Of a stretch of 64,000 nucleotides of DNA, positions 1 through 8,816 are shown in pieces. The translations under genes and the position numbers were made by a program. The notes under the pieces are model-generated. The model saw nothing but the letters and a program-made list of their open reading frames with translations, was not told where the DNA came from and did no database searches. This stretch comes from Vreelandella glaciei. GTDB taxonomy: Bacteria; Pseudomonadota; Gammaproteobacteria; Pseudomonadales; Halomonadaceae. Location: assembly GCF_013415125.1 (NCBI RefSeq), contig NZ_JACCDE010000023.1, positions 23,075-87,074 on the forward strand, in the 5' to 3' direction. Within the stretch, counting starts at the first letter, position 1. The number at the start of each line of letters is the position of its first letter.

Positions 1-1
1 G

Positions 2-1777
2 CCGATGATGAAACGTGTTGGGTTTTCTGCGGAAAAGGCGGGTGCTGTCGAAGTGGCGTCATCGGTCAATGGACAGATTATGCCGCCGGTGATGGGGGCT
101 GCTGCTTTCTTGATGGTCGAATATGTGGGCATCTCTTATGTTGAAGTCATTAAGCATGCCTTCCTGCCCGCACTGATCTCCTATATCGCGCTGGTCTACA
201 TCGTTCACCTTGAGGCCCTCAAGGCCAATATGAAGGGGCTGCAAAGCAGTAACCCACCTAAGCCGCTGGTCAATAAGGTGATCGGATTTCTCGGTGGTTT
301 GCTACTCATGATGGTCACCGCCCTAGCGGTTTATTACGGTCTTGGTTGGCTCAAGCCGGTACTGGGCGATGCAACCCCGTGGGTGGTAGCTGTTGGACTT
401 ACGGTCATTTATATCGCTCTGCTCAAACTGGCGGCCGGTTACCCAGAGCTTGAACTCGATGATCCTAACGAGCCGATCTTTTCACTGCCCCAGACCAAAC
501 CAACGGTGTTGGTTGGCCTGCAGTACATTTTGCCGGTTATTGTGTTGGTTTGGTGCCTGATGGTGGAGCGGTTGTCGCCAGGGCTTTCCGCCTTTTGGGC
601 CACGGTATTTATGATCTTTATCATTCTTACCCAGCGCCCCATCACGTCAATCTTTCGCGGACGCAGCGATATGCGGGCGGATCTGCGTGAAGGCGCGATG
701 GATCTTTGGGATGGCCTGGTCACTGGTGCTCGCAACATGATTGGCATCGGCATTGCCACGGCCACCGCCGGTATCATCGTCGGTGCCGTATCCCAGACCG
801 GGGTGGGCCTGGTGCTGGCCGAGGTGGTGGAAACACTGGCCATGGGTAACTTAATGCTGATCTTGCTGCTTACCGCAGTGCTCAGCTTAATTCTCGGCAT
901 GGGCTTACCCACAACGGCCAACTATATCGTCGTATCTGCGTTGTTGGCGCCGGTCGTCGTGCAACTGGGGGCCGAAAATGGCCTGCTGGTGCCGTTAATC
1001 GCAGTACACCTGTTCGTTTTCTACTTCGGTATCATGGCCGACGTTACCCCGCCGGTGGGGCTGGCGTCCTTTGCGGCGGCGGCAGTATCCGGTGGTGACC
1101 CTATTCGAACCGGCTTCCAGGCGTTCTATTACAGCCTTCGTACCGCAGCGCTGCCGTTTCTGTTCATCTTTAATACCGACCTACTGCTCATCGATGTGAC
1201 CTTCCTTCAAGGGGTGCTGATCTTTGTGGTGTCGACCATCGCGATGCTGATTTTCGCCGCGGCGACCCAGGGCTTTATGATTACGCGCAACCGTTGGTAT
1301 GAGTCTATTGTGCTGCTGCTGATTGCGTTCACGCTGTTCCGCCCCGGTTTCTGGATGGACATGATTCATGATCCCTACGAATCCATCCCGCCCGCGCAAT
1401 TCGTCGAAGCATTGGGTGGTGTCGATGAAGACTCCACACTGCGCTTGCAGATTGCCGGTCTCGATGATTATGGTGATCCCATGACCACTTACATGACCCT
1501 GCCGGTACCTGAAGGTGAAACAGGCCAAGAGCGGCTTGATAACTTGGGTATGGAGCTCTTTATCGAGGATGGCACGGCGACCGTTGATATGGTGACCTAC
1601 GGCAGCCAAGCGGCTGAACTCGGTTTCGACTTCGATCAAGAAATTGTCGAGATTCTGGCCCCCGTTGATCGCTGGACGAAAGAGCTAATGTGGATTCCTG
1701 CCTTCTTGCTCTTTGGGTTGATTGTATTGATGCAGCGTCGGCGTCGTGATAACACGCAAGCGACAGCCACCGCATGA
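2..1777 (+). CDS. TRAP transporter fused permease (4TM-12TM), 5' end missing
   Basis: The reading frame is open through the left edge, so only about the last 590 residues are present; fused TRAP permeases of this type usually have about 850. The protein is almost wholly membrane-spanning. It has the large-subunit hallmark GMGLPTTANYIV near residue 300 and a conserved ADVTPPVGLASFAAA segment near 345. The C-terminal soluble part (about residues 450-560) followed by a last membrane helix fits the DUF3394 tail of TAXI-type TRAP permeases. It would import an organic substrate, using the sodium gradient and a periplasmic binding protein that probably lies upstream of the window. The substrate cannot be read from the sequence. 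The stop overlaps the region of the next gene's ribosome site, indicating an operon with the Usp gene. Confidence 0.93.
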   Translation, partial: PMMKRVGFSAEKAGAVEVASSVNGQIMPPVMGAAAFLMVEYVGISYVEVIKHAFLPALISYIALVYIVHLEALKANMKGLQSSNPPKPLVNKVIGFLGGLLLMMVTALAVYYGLGWLKPVLGDATPWVVAVGLTVIYIALLKLAAGYPELELDDPNEPIFSLPQTKPTVLVGLQYILPVIVLVWCLMVERLSPGLSAFWATVFMIFIILTQRPITSIFRGRSDMRADLREGAMDLWDGLVTGARNMIGIGIATATAGIIVGAVSQTGVGLVLAEVVETLAMGNLMLILLLTAVLSLILGMGLPTTANYIVVSALLAPVVVQLGAENGLLVPLIAVHLFVFYFGIMADVTPPVGLASFAAAAVSGGDPIRTGFQAFYYSLRTAALPFLFIFNTDLLLIDVTFLQGVLIFVVSTIAMLIFAAATQGFMITRNRWYESIVLLLIAFTLFRPGFWMDMIHDPYESIPPAQFVEALGGVDEDSTLRLQIAGLDDYGDPMTTYMTLPVPEGETGQERLDNLGMELFIEDGTATVDMVTYGSQAAELGFDFDQEIVEILAPVDRWTKELMWIPAFLLFGLIVLMQRRRRDNTQATATA

Positions 1778-1788
1778 AGGAGAGTGCC

Positions 1789-2217
1789 ATGTACAGTAAG
1801 ATCATGTTGCCGGTGGATTTGAACGAGGAGTCTTCCTGGTCGAAGGCGTTGCCTACCGCCCTGACGCTATGCCGAACTTTCGGGGCCTCGCTTCATGTGG
1901 TCACGGTACTGCCGGACTATCGCATGCCCATGGTGGGGTCTTATTTCCCCAAGGACTTCGCCAAAAAAGCGCATGTCGCGATCACCGATGCGCTTCACGC
2001 GTTTATCAAGACGAATGTGCCCGATGACATTCAGGTGCAGAGTGTCATTGTGGATGGTTCGCCTTGGGAGGCCATTATCAAAGCCGCTAAGAAACTGGAT
2101 GTGGATCTGATCGTCATGGCCTCTCACAATAAGCGTAAGTTTGTCGATTATGTGCTTGGCCCTAATGCAGAGCACGTTGTGCACCATGCCAAAATGTCGG
2201 TAATGATTGTGCGCTAG
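1789..2217 (+). CDS. Universal stress protein (UspA family, TeaD-like)
   Basis: A 142-residue single-domain Usp. It opens with the MYSKIMLPVDL beta-strand/Asp pattern that contacts nucleotide in the family, and ends with the usual LGPNAEHVVHHAKMSVMIV strand-helix-strand block. An ATG at 1774 is in frame, but the AAGGAGAG ribosome site at 1777-1784 fits ATG 1789. In Halomonas elongata the Usp protein TeaD is encoded with the TeaABC TRAP carrier and modulates uptake. The same pairing here suggests a regulatory partner for the upstream TRAP permease (inference). The glycines of the classical G-2x-G ATP motif are replaced (ASHNKRK), so nucleotide binding may differ. Confidence 0.93.
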   Translation: MYSKIMLPVDLNEESSWSKALPTALTLCRTFGASLHVVTVLPDYRMPMVGSYFPKDFAKKAHVAITDALHAFIKTNVPDDIQVQSVIVDGSPWEAIIKAAKKLDVDLIVMASHNKRKFVDYVLGPNAEHVVHHAKMSVMIVR

Positions 2218-2244
2218 ACATTCAAAGCGTTACGTCGAAAAACC

Positions 2245-2276
2245 AAAAACTCCGGGCAGATAGCCCGGAGTTTTTT
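2245..2276 (+). terminator. Rho-independent terminator after usp
   Basis: A perfect 13-bp stem (AAAAACTCCGGGC paired with GCCCGGAGTTTTT), a 5-base loop and a run of T follow the usp stop by 27 bases. This ends the TRAP-Usp operon. Confidence 0.95.
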
Positions 2277-2411
2277 ATGATTGGTACCTCAATTTGGCTA
2301 CATACGCTTTTGCTAACGCAGCAATTAAATTGGCGCTTTAAAGCCTTCTCATGGATTTTTTGTACGCATAACCTTTCAGTCAACGCCTCAGGTCTTCAGG
2401 TCAGCTACATT

Positions 2412-2450
2412 AAGAGAGCATTAAGAAAGCACTGAGAGAAAGCACTGAAA
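2412..2450. repeat. 13-base quasi-tandem repeat (about 3 units)
   Basis: The 11-mer GAAAGCACTGA occurs at 2425-2435 and again at 2438-2448 (period 13). A more diverged unit, GAGAGCATTAA, precedes them. The array is intergenic, upstream of the DUF2189 gene. Confidence 0.6.
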
Positions 2451-2563
2451 AATAGTGTTAAGCCATTAAGTTGGCATTAATACCACCAGCGCTAACAAGC
2501 GGTGATGTTTTGAGGTAAATCCTGAATTCAGGACCTAGTATCAGGTACAACAGGAGTGATGCC

Positions 2564-3382
2564 ATGAATGCGGCTACAACAAAAACAAACCACCATTCAG
2601 ATCAGCCCAGCGTTAAAATTACTATTAATAAGGTCGGACTGGATCGGCCTAGAGCGTGGTTGGCCGCGGGTGTAGAAGATTTTCGCCGCGCAACGGTGGT
2701 CAGTCTTTCGTATGGCATGTTTTGGGTGGGCTTGAGTATCGCTATCACCCTTGGCGCATTTACGCTGGGGTATTGGTATTGGCTGCTGCCCATGATTGCC
2801 GGCTTTATGTTTATCGGGCCCTTGGTCGCGGTTGGTTCGTATGGCATTAGCCGTGCGTTAGAGCGTGGGCAAGTACCAAACCTGGGAGATGCATTCGGAA
2901 GCTGGCGACCCCATGCCGGTCAGTTGGCGATGATGGGGGTCATGATGATGATCTTCTTTCTGGCCTGGATTCGTTTAGCAACCCTGTTGTTTGCCCTGTT
3001 TTTTGGGTTTGAAGTTCCTAGCCCCGCTACACTGTATACTGCGCTACTGACGACGTCTGAAGGGTTGGGCATGCTCGCTGTCGGTACGGTCGCTGGTGGT
3101 ATTTTAGCATTCGGCGCGTTTGCTATTAGCGTCGTGGCGATACCCACATTGATGGATCAAGACTTAACCTTTATGGAAGGGATTGAAGCCAGCGTACGCT
3201 GTGTTGCCCGGAACTTTCGCGTGATGCTGTTGTGGGCGGTGATTTTAACGCTGTGTGTGTTGGTGGGTGTGATGACATTCTATATTGGCTTGGCGCTCAT
3301 CTTGCCGGTATTAGGTCACGCCAGTTGGCATGCCTACGAAGAGTTAGTGCGCTTCAACTCCCTTGAGAAAATTAGCTCGTAA
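2564..3382 (+). CDS. DUF2189 integral membrane protein
   Basis: A 272-residue protein with a soluble N-terminus (about 45 residues) followed by five or six hydrophobic segments (approximately 45-68, 73-95, 118-145, 170-195, 218-245). The motif RPRAWLAAGVEDFRRA, the following YG and GPLVAVGSYGISR, and LTFMEGIEASVRCVARNF near the end are the recognisable DUF2189 pattern. No function is established for the family. An AGGAG site lies just upstream of ATG 2564. It precedes the signalling cluster in the same direction with a gap of about 160 bases, so it may have its own transcript. Confidence 0.88.
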   Translation: MNAATTKTNHHSDQPSVKITINKVGLDRPRAWLAAGVEDFRRATVVSLSYGMFWVGLSIAITLGAFTLGYWYWLLPMIAGFMFIGPLVAVGSYGISRALERGQVPNLGDAFGSWRPHAGQLAMMGVMMMIFFLAWIRLATLLFALFFGFEVPSPATLYTALLTTSEGLGMLAVGTVAGGILAFGAFAISVVAIPTLMDQDLTFMEGIEASVRCVARNFRVMLLWAVILTLCVLVGVMTFYIGLALILPVLGHASWHAYEELVRFNSLEKISS

Positions 3383-3459
3383 CTCGACTGTGAATAGCGA
3401 ATAACGCTTCCATTACGAAAAAACATTACCAAAAAAACAGTATTGAGACTGACCTATTT

Positions 3460-3494
3460 AAGGAGATAGCGTAATCTTTATGCTGTCTCCTTTT
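3460..3494 (+). promoter_or_regulatory. Hairpin (attenuator or weak terminator) upstream of the SUOX-fold gene
   Basis: An 11-base arm AAGGAGATAGC (3460-3470) pairs with GCTGTCTCCTT (3482-3492), with one G-T pair, an 11-base loop and TTTTATTT after it. The left arm contains an AAGGAG that looks like a ribosome site, and the candidate ATG at 3480 falls in the loop. If the hairpin forms, that start would be hidden. This supports GTG 3543 as the true start and suggests attenuation of the downstream operon (inference). Confidence 0.5.
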
Positions 3495-3542
3495 ATTTCT
3501 GGGCGTTTAAACCAACGGGTCTTTTGGCGTGAGGTGTTTACT

Positions 3543-4055
3543 GTGAAAGCGTTATTAATGGGGTGGGTTGTGCTGATATTCAGCATTCCCCTAGCGGGAC
3601 TCGCTGAAACAGCCGATAACTTAGAGGAACCCAGCGGGCCGGTTATTTTGACCGTTAGCGGTAATGTTGGCCTTACGAACATTGGTAGTGAAGCGCAGTT
3701 TGACCGCGCCATGTTAGAGGCGTTACCACAGCACGAGTTCGATACCACCACACCCTGGACAGAAGGTAGTAACCACTATCGTGGGCCTTTAATGCGCGAC
3801 CTACTGGCGCGTTTAAACGCGGAAAGCGATACGGTACACGTCGCCGCCCTGAATGGCTACGAAGCGGAAATACCGGTGAGTGATTTTGAAGAGTATGACG
3901 TTATCTTAGCCCTTGAAAAGGATGAAAAAGCAATCCCCATTCGTGAGTACGGTCCGTTATGGGTGCTTTATCCCTTTGATCAGGATGAAGCGCTGTTAAG
4001 CGAAAAAATACGCTTCAGGGCGGTATGGCAGGTTATGCATATTGATGTTCGCTAG
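3543..4055 (+). CDS. Secreted SUOX/molybdopterin-fold protein lacking cysteine
   Basis: A 170-residue protein from GTG 3543, preceded by GAGG at 3531-3534. This start gives a clean signal peptide ([20 protein letters not shown], cleavage near residue 20). An upstream ATG at 3480 would put 21 polar residues in front of it. The mature part has the layout of the sulfite-oxidase-type Mo-binding domain: [33 protein letters not shown]. The protein contains no cysteine at all, so the Mo-ligating cysteine is missing and catalysis is unlikely. Its stop overlaps the start of the following hybrid kinase by about 11 bases, so a role as periplasmic ligand-binding partner of that kinase is plausible (inference). 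Confidence 0.8.
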   Translation: MKALLMGWVVLIFSIPLAGLAETADNLEEPSGPVILTVSGNVGLTNIGSEAQFDRAMLEALPQHEFDTTTPWTEGSNHYRGPLMRDLLARLNAESDTVHVAALNGYEAEIPVSDFEEYDVILALEKDEKAIPIREYGPLWVLYPFDQDEALLSEKIRFRAVWQVMHIDVR

Positions 4056-6309
4056 CGCTTCAACCGCTCAGGCTTCCAGCTTGCTGCGTTATCCTCGCCG
4101 TTTTAAGCTCGTTGCCATCGTTGCGGTATCGCTATTTGCCGCGGCGTTGGTCGTCGCTATCCTGGCTGCCTGGCGGCAGGAAAATCTCACTCAAAGCCTG
4201 CGTGAAGATACCGCCTGGGTGATTTATAAGCTGGATCGCGATGCGGTACAGCTCTTGAACCATTTATTGGCAGTGACGCGTGAGCCGCTTACGTCCGAGA
4301 CGCATGATGAGCTAAACCTACGCTTTGAGCTGTTATATAGTCGTATTACATTGCTCAATGAGGGTGAGGTCAGCACGTTATTGCAACAGATCGGTACGGC
4401 TCGGGAATTATTGGGCCAAATCCAGCAACAGCTGGATGTGCTGGATAGGATGTTTTATCCCTATGGTGGGCCTGTAACCGATGGGGGAATTGGTCAATTA
4501 CCGGTGACGGTGCTGGAAGAGGAATTGCAGGCGCTAACGCAGTTAACAGAGCGCCTGGTTATTGCGATTAATGGCTATTTGGCCGAGTCGGCGACCGAAG
4601 AGCGCGCCCAGCTCAGCCTGCTCTACAAGCTCCTCATGTCACTAATCGTCGGAATGAGCTTAGCGGCTTTTCTGGTGATTGCTTTCCTGGTGCGCGAAAT
4701 GCGCGAAAGTGCGGCGGTCAGGCGCGAGCAGGAGCAATTAGGCCAGCAATTGGAAGTTACTGCCAAACAGGCGCAGACGGCGAATCAAGCTAAGTCAGAC
4801 TTCCTTGCAATGGTCAGTCACGAAATTCGTACCCCGCTGAACGGCGTGATTGGTATGAGTGAGTTATTACGCGAATCGGCGAGTCCCGCTCAGGTAGAGG
4901 ATTACGCTAACACGATTCACGATAGTGCCAATCAACTGCTGGCAATGATTAATGAGATCCTCGATTTTTCTAAAATCGAAGCCGGTCACTTAACCCTGGA
5001 AACATCGCCTACTGCGCTAAAACCACTTATCGATAGTGTGGTGGTGCTGCTTGCACCCAGGGCAAAAGTTAAAGGATTGACGCTTACGATTAACGTCGAC
5101 CCACTGGTGCCTGCGTGGGTGTTGGTCGATGCTGCCCGCCTGCGGCAGATACTGCTAAACCTGATCGCCAATGCGATCAAGTTCACTGACCATGGCGAGG
5201 TAAGCGTCAAGGTCTCCTCTACGGTAGAGCAGCTATTATTTGAGGTGATCGACACCGGTTGTGGCTTGAGTGAGCAGCAGCAAAAGCGGCTTTTTGAGCC
5301 TTTTCAGCAGGCGGATGAGTCAGTGGCCCGCCGCTTTGGTGGAACGGGGCTGGGGCTTGCGATCTGCAAGCGGTTAAGCGAAGCCATGCAAGGGCGGTTA
5401 GGGGTCAAGAGCCAATTAGGCCAGGGAAGTACCTTCTGGTGCCAGTTGCCCTTGGTTGAAGCTGACCCTGTTTCAGCGTCACTGCCCGTAATGCCTAAAC
5501 ACGATTTTTCCGGCACAACGCTGCTGCTGGTGGAGGACAATGCGGTCAACCGCAAAGTCGCCATTGGCTTGTTATCGCGCCTAGGCTGCGGTGTGATCTG
5601 GGCCGAGAACGGTCGTGACGCCTTGGCAATGGCCCAGTCACAGCAGGTACAACTCATCTTTATGGATATCCAGTTGCCCGATATGGATGGCTTGTTAGTC
5701 ACTCAGCGCTTACGCGAACAGGGTGGCTGGCTGGCGAGTGTTCCTATCGTCGCCATGACGGCAGGCGGCGCTGAAGATGATCGCCAACGCTGCCTAGCTG
5801 CGGGCATGAACGATTACATTACCAAGCCGCTGTCACTTTCGGCGTTAAGTAACGTGCTGGCGTTACAGCTTTTTGCCACTCCCGACACTGCTCCTATACA
5901 AGCATTAGCGGGAACACAAACGCCAACCGGGGAGCCGCCGTTACTGAATGCCGACACTCTCGCCATGCTGAAAGCGTCACTGGGAGAATCGAGCCTGATC
6001 CAACTGGCGATGCTTTACCATCAGCAAGTCAGCAATTACACCGAGCAACTGGCTGCTTGCCTGGTGGCAACACCACTGACTCCAGAACAGCACCATCAAG
6101 TTATGCGTTTGGCGCACCAGCTGCGCGGCGAGTCAGTGAGCATGGGCGCCGACCAGCTTGCCGAATTGGCGAAGCAGTTGGAGATATTGGCCAAGACAGA
6201 GCAAGCCACTACAAGCCAACTCAATGATGTGTTCAGCACGTTAAAGCTTGCCGCTGCGCATACCCATGCCGCACTGGAGAGATGGTGTCGTGACCACTTA
6301 TCCCGTTGA
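4045..6309 (+). CDS. Hybrid sensor histidine kinase (HisKA-HATPase-REC-HPt)
   Basis: About 754 residues. A membrane helix at about 22-44 and another at about 197-218 enclose a roughly 150-residue periplasmic helical sensor. The kinase core follows: H-box [18 protein letters not shown] (His about 259), N-box [15 protein letters not shown]1 DTGCGLS, G2 [13 protein letters not shown]. The REC domain begins at [12 protein letters not shown], with the phosphoacceptor in [11 protein letters not shown] (Asp about 541). A C-terminal HPt domain has LAHQLRGES (His about 691). A full internal phosphorelay is therefore present, and the output regulator is separate. ATG 4045 overlaps the upstream gene; a TTG at 4042 is also in frame. 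It probably receives its signal from the secreted SUOX-fold protein and/or the NosP-like gene downstream (inference). Confidence 0.93.
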   Translation: MFASASTAQASSLLRYPRRFKLVAIVAVSLFAAALVVAILAAWRQENLTQSLREDTAWVIYKLDRDAVQLLNHLLAVTREPLTSETHDELNLRFELLYSRITLLNEGEVSTLLQQIGTARELLGQIQQQLDVLDRMFYPYGGPVTDGGIGQLPVTVLEEELQALTQLTERLVIAINGYLAESATEERAQLSLLYKLLMSLIVGMSLAAFLVIAFLVREMRESAAVRREQEQLGQQLEVTAKQAQTANQAKSDFLAMVSHEIRTPLNGVIGMSELLRESASPAQVEDYANTIHDSANQLLAMINEILDFSKIEAGHLTLETSPTALKPLIDSVVVLLAPRAKVKGLTLTINVDPLVPAWVLVDAARLRQILLNLIANAIKFTDHGEVSVKVSSTVEQLLFEVIDTGCGLSEQQQKRLFEPFQQADESVARRFGGTGLGLAICKRLSEAMQGRLGVKSQLGQGSTFWCQLPLVEADPVSASLPVMPKHDFSGTTLLLVEDNAVNRKVAIGLLSRLGCGVIWAENGRDALAMAQSQQVQLIFMDIQLPDMDGLLVTQRLREQGGWLASVPIVAMTAGGAEDDRQRCLAAGMNDYITKPLSLSALSNVLALQLFATPDTAPIQALAGTQTPTGEPPLLNADTLAMLKASLGESSLIQLAMLYHQQVSNYTEQLAACLVATPLTPEQHHQVMRLAHQLRGESVSMGADQLAELAKQLEILAKTEQATTSQLNDVFSTLKLAAAHTHAALERWCRDHLSR

Positions 6310-7456
6310 AAAGGGCATCATTACTGCGGCTAGCCAGCATCCCGACGCTTCCTACGCTGCAGCCGAGCTAGCTTGCGCCCTATGTCACGAGCATTTGAGC
6401 TTCGTGCTGTTCTTCTGCAGTGCGGAGTATGATTTAGCGGGGCTGGCGGCTGCATTAGAGCGAAGCTTTCCCTCCATGCCACTAAGTGGCTGCACCACCG
6501 CAGGGGAAATTACCCCGCTTGGCTATGACCGTGGCTCGATTGTAGCAATGGGCTTTGATCGTCGTTGGTTTGCCATCGAAACAGCGCTGATCGATGACCT
6601 GGATCATTTTGAGTTAACCAATGCGCAACCGCTAGTTGATACGTTACTTGAGCGTTGCCGGCGACAGGCCATTGCACCCATCAACGAACACAGCTTCGCT
6701 CTGACGTTATTGGATGGCCTATCGAGCCGTGAAGAGCAGGTGCTTGCCACCTTAGATGCAGCGCTAGGTCGAATACCCAGCTTTGGCGGCTCAGCAGGCG
6801 ACGATAACCACCTTAGCCACACCCACGTGTACAGCGCCGGGCGCTTCTATACCCAAGCCGCGGTCGTTATCATGATCAATACCCGCTTGCCCTTTGAAGT
6901 GTTTTCGACCCACCATTTAACGCCGCTAGCTCACAAACTGGTCGTGACGGAGGCAAACCGAGAGCAACGACGGGTGATTGAGCTGAATGGTTTACCCGCC
7001 GCACGGGTATACGCGGATTTGGTTGGGCTTGCGCCTACTCAACTCAACGCAGCGATATTTGCTCGCCACCCTTTAGCGGTGCGTATCGGGGGGCAGCACT
7101 ATGTGCGCTCCATCCAGAGTGTTAATAGCGACAATAGCCTGAGTTTTTACTGTGCGGTTGAAAATGGCATCGTGCTCACGGCCATGCAACCAGCACCGCT
7201 ACTCGATGATCTTCAAGTGATGCTTGCCGGGGTGAGCGCTAGGCTTGGGGCGCCTAGTGTGATCATTGCCTGTGACTGTTTTTTACGCCGCATGGAACTG
7301 GAAGCGCTCGATCATTTAGAGCAGGCGTCGCAACTGCTACGCCAATCGCGAGTGGTGGGATTCAATACTTACGGCGAGCAACACCACGGCATGCATGTGA
7401 ATCAAACGTTTACGGGGGTGGCGTTTGGATCTCTTTCAGCTGACGACAACCACTGA
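6290..7456 (+). CDS. FIST-domain sensor protein, NosP-like
   Basis: A 388-residue cytosolic protein. The FIST N domain (about 10-215) shows [25 protein letters not shown] and FGGSAGDD; the FIST C domain (about 215-360) has [16 protein letters not shown] and [11 protein letters not shown]. The end, [26 protein letters not shown], is the typical FIST ending. GTG 6290 was chosen because GGAGA at 6276-6280 lies 9 bases before it; an in-frame TTG at 6248 is deep inside the previous gene. In Pseudomonas aeruginosa the FIST haemoprotein NosP is encoded beside the kinase NahK and lowers its autophosphorylation on NO binding. The same pair is found here, overlapping by 32 bases, so a NO-sensing role is likely but not proven. 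Confidence 0.85.
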   Translation: MTTYPVEKGIITAASQHPDASYAAAELACALCHEHLSFVLFFCSAEYDLAGLAAALERSFPSMPLSGCTTAGEITPLGYDRGSIVAMGFDRRWFAIETALIDDLDHFELTNAQPLVDTLLERCRRQAIAPINEHSFALTLLDGLSSREEQVLATLDAALGRIPSFGGSAGDDNHLSHTHVYSAGRFYTQAAVVIMINTRLPFEVFSTHHLTPLAHKLVVTEANREQRRVIELNGLPAARVYADLVGLAPTQLNAAIFARHPLAVRIGGQHYVRSIQSVNSDNSLSFYCAVENGIVLTAMQPAPLLDDLQVMLAGVSARLGAPSVIIACDCFLRRMELEALDHLEQASQLLRQSRVVGFNTYGEQHHGMHVNQTFTGVAFGSLSADDNH

Positions 7457-8816
7457 CGATACCAGTAGCAATGACGAGCTTAATGTCGCAGAACTGGGCG
7501 AAGAGAACCGTCGTCTGCGTAAAGTTTGCCAAGCGCTAATGGAAAGGGTGGAAGGGGATGGCAGTGCCGAGGGCGCCCCTTACGCCGCATTTGAACGTTC
7601 AGTGCTGCTTGCTGAGCAGGTGCGAGAACGCACCGATGCCTTACACCGCACCCTGGACGAACTGGGCCAGGTCAATACGCGATTATTGGCGGCCAAAGCC
7701 GAGGCTGAAGCGGCCAACCTTTCCAAAACAAAATTCCTCGCGGCGGTCAGCCACGACCTGCTACAGCCTCTCAACGCCGCCCGGCTGTTTGCCAGTGCGT
7801 TAGAAACTCACTCTTTACCTGAAACCTCGCAAATGCTGGTGGGCCATATTGGCCGCTCGCTAAAAGATGTGGAAGGGCTGATAGGAACGCTGGTGGATAT
7901 CTCACGCCTGGATGCGGGGGTACTGCGTGCCGATAAAGCGCCGTTTGCGGTGAGCACGCTGCTCGATACCTTGGCGGAGGAGTACCGGCAAGTGGCTGGC
8001 GTGCGTGGCTTGGCGTTGCATTACGTGCCCTCCAGTATGATGATTGAATCAGACTTGGCGCTGCTGGCACGGGTCATACGCAACTTTCTTAGTAATGCGG
8101 TGCGCTATACCGAACATGGCCGCGTGCTGCTGGGCTGCCGACGACGCCCTCATGGGTTGGAAATTATGGTGGGCGATACCGGCCCCGGCATTCCAGAGCA
8201 GCAGCGCGAAGCGATCTTTCTGGAGTTCCGGCGGGTTAACCAGCCCCATAGTGCTAATAGCCGTGGCTTAGGGCTGGGGCTAGCCATCGTTGACCGGATC
8301 AGCAGCATGCTGGAGCAGCCGGTATCCCTCGCTTCTCGCCCCGGCGTGGGGGCTCTTTTCTCTATCACCGTGCCTTACGCGGCGGTCGCGACATCGGCTC
8401 TGCCCATGCGCTATGCCTCGCCTTCAGGTGAGATAGATGATCCGTTGCAGGGTTGTATCGTCTGGGTGATCGATGATGACTTGGCCATTATTGAGGGCAT
8501 GCAGGCACTGCTAAGCAGTTGGGGCTGTCGGGTACGCGCGGCAGCCACGGTGAGTGCCCTTGAGGCCGCCAGCGATGGTGAGCGCCCTGCGGTGCTGCTG
8601 GTTGATTACCACTTGGGGGAACATCGTGAAACCGGTATCGATCTGGCCGCGCGCTTGCAGCGGCGCTATCCTGGATTGGCCGCCGTGGTTATAACGGCGA
8701 ATCACGAGGCAGAGATTAAGCGAGCCACCCGTGAAGCGGGCATGCACTGCTTACTAAAACCGCTCAAGCCGCTGCGGCTGCGCATGCTGCTTGGCTCGCT
8801 GTTGCATAAATATTAG
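7425..8816 (+). CDS. nahK: Hybrid sensor histidine kinase, NahK/ErcS'-like
   Basis: 463 residues from a TTG start preceded by a G-rich GGGGGTGG. An N-terminal coiled coil (ENRRLRKVCQALMERVE, then QVRERTDALHRTLDELGQV) leads to the H-box FLAAVSHDLLQPLNAARLF (His 110), the unusual HDLLQPL form shared by NahK and ErcS. The HATPase has NFLSNAVRYTEHGRVLLG, DTGPGIPEQQ and RGLGLGLAIV. A REC domain follows with LLVDYHLGEHRETG (Asp about 394). There is no transmembrane segment, so the protein is cytosolic. In P. aeruginosa NahK feeds the HptB relay controlling biofilm and motility, and a relative (ErcS') is linked to ethanol-oxidation control. The neighbours here, NosP-like and ErbR-like, fit either role. 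The stop overlaps the stop of the convergent regulator gene by 4 bases. Confidence 0.87.
   Translation: MDLFQLTTTTDDTSSNDELNVAELGEENRRLRKVCQALMERVEGDGSAEGAPYAAFERSVLLAEQVRERTDALHRTLDELGQVNTRLLAAKAEAEAANLSKTKFLAAVSHDLLQPLNAARLFASALETHSLPETSQMLVGHIGRSLKDVEGLIGTLVDISRLDAGVLRADKAPFAVSTLLDTLAEEYRQVAGVRGLALHYVPSSMMIESDLALLARVIRNFLSNAVRYTEHGRVLLGCRRRPHGLEIMVGDTGPGIPEQQREAIFLEFRRVNQPHSANSRGLGLGLAIVDRISSMLEQPVSLASRPGVGALFSITVPYAAVATSALPMRYASPSGEIDDPLQGCIVWVIDDDLAIIEGMQALLSSWGCRVRAAATVSALEAASDGERPAVLLVDYHLGEHRETGIDLAARLQRRYPGLAAVVITANHEAEIKRATREAGMHCLLKPLKPLRLRMLLGSLLHKY

Larger units (their letters stand above)
2218..2563. other. Intergenic region between usp and the DUF2189 gene
   Basis: A 346-base stretch without a gene. 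It holds the usp terminator and then an A+T-rich segment with several TTAAG/ATTAA words and a 13-base quasi-tandem repeat at 2412-2450. A CAGGAG ribosome site precedes the next ATG. No convincing small ORF or structured RNA was seen. Confidence 0.6.
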
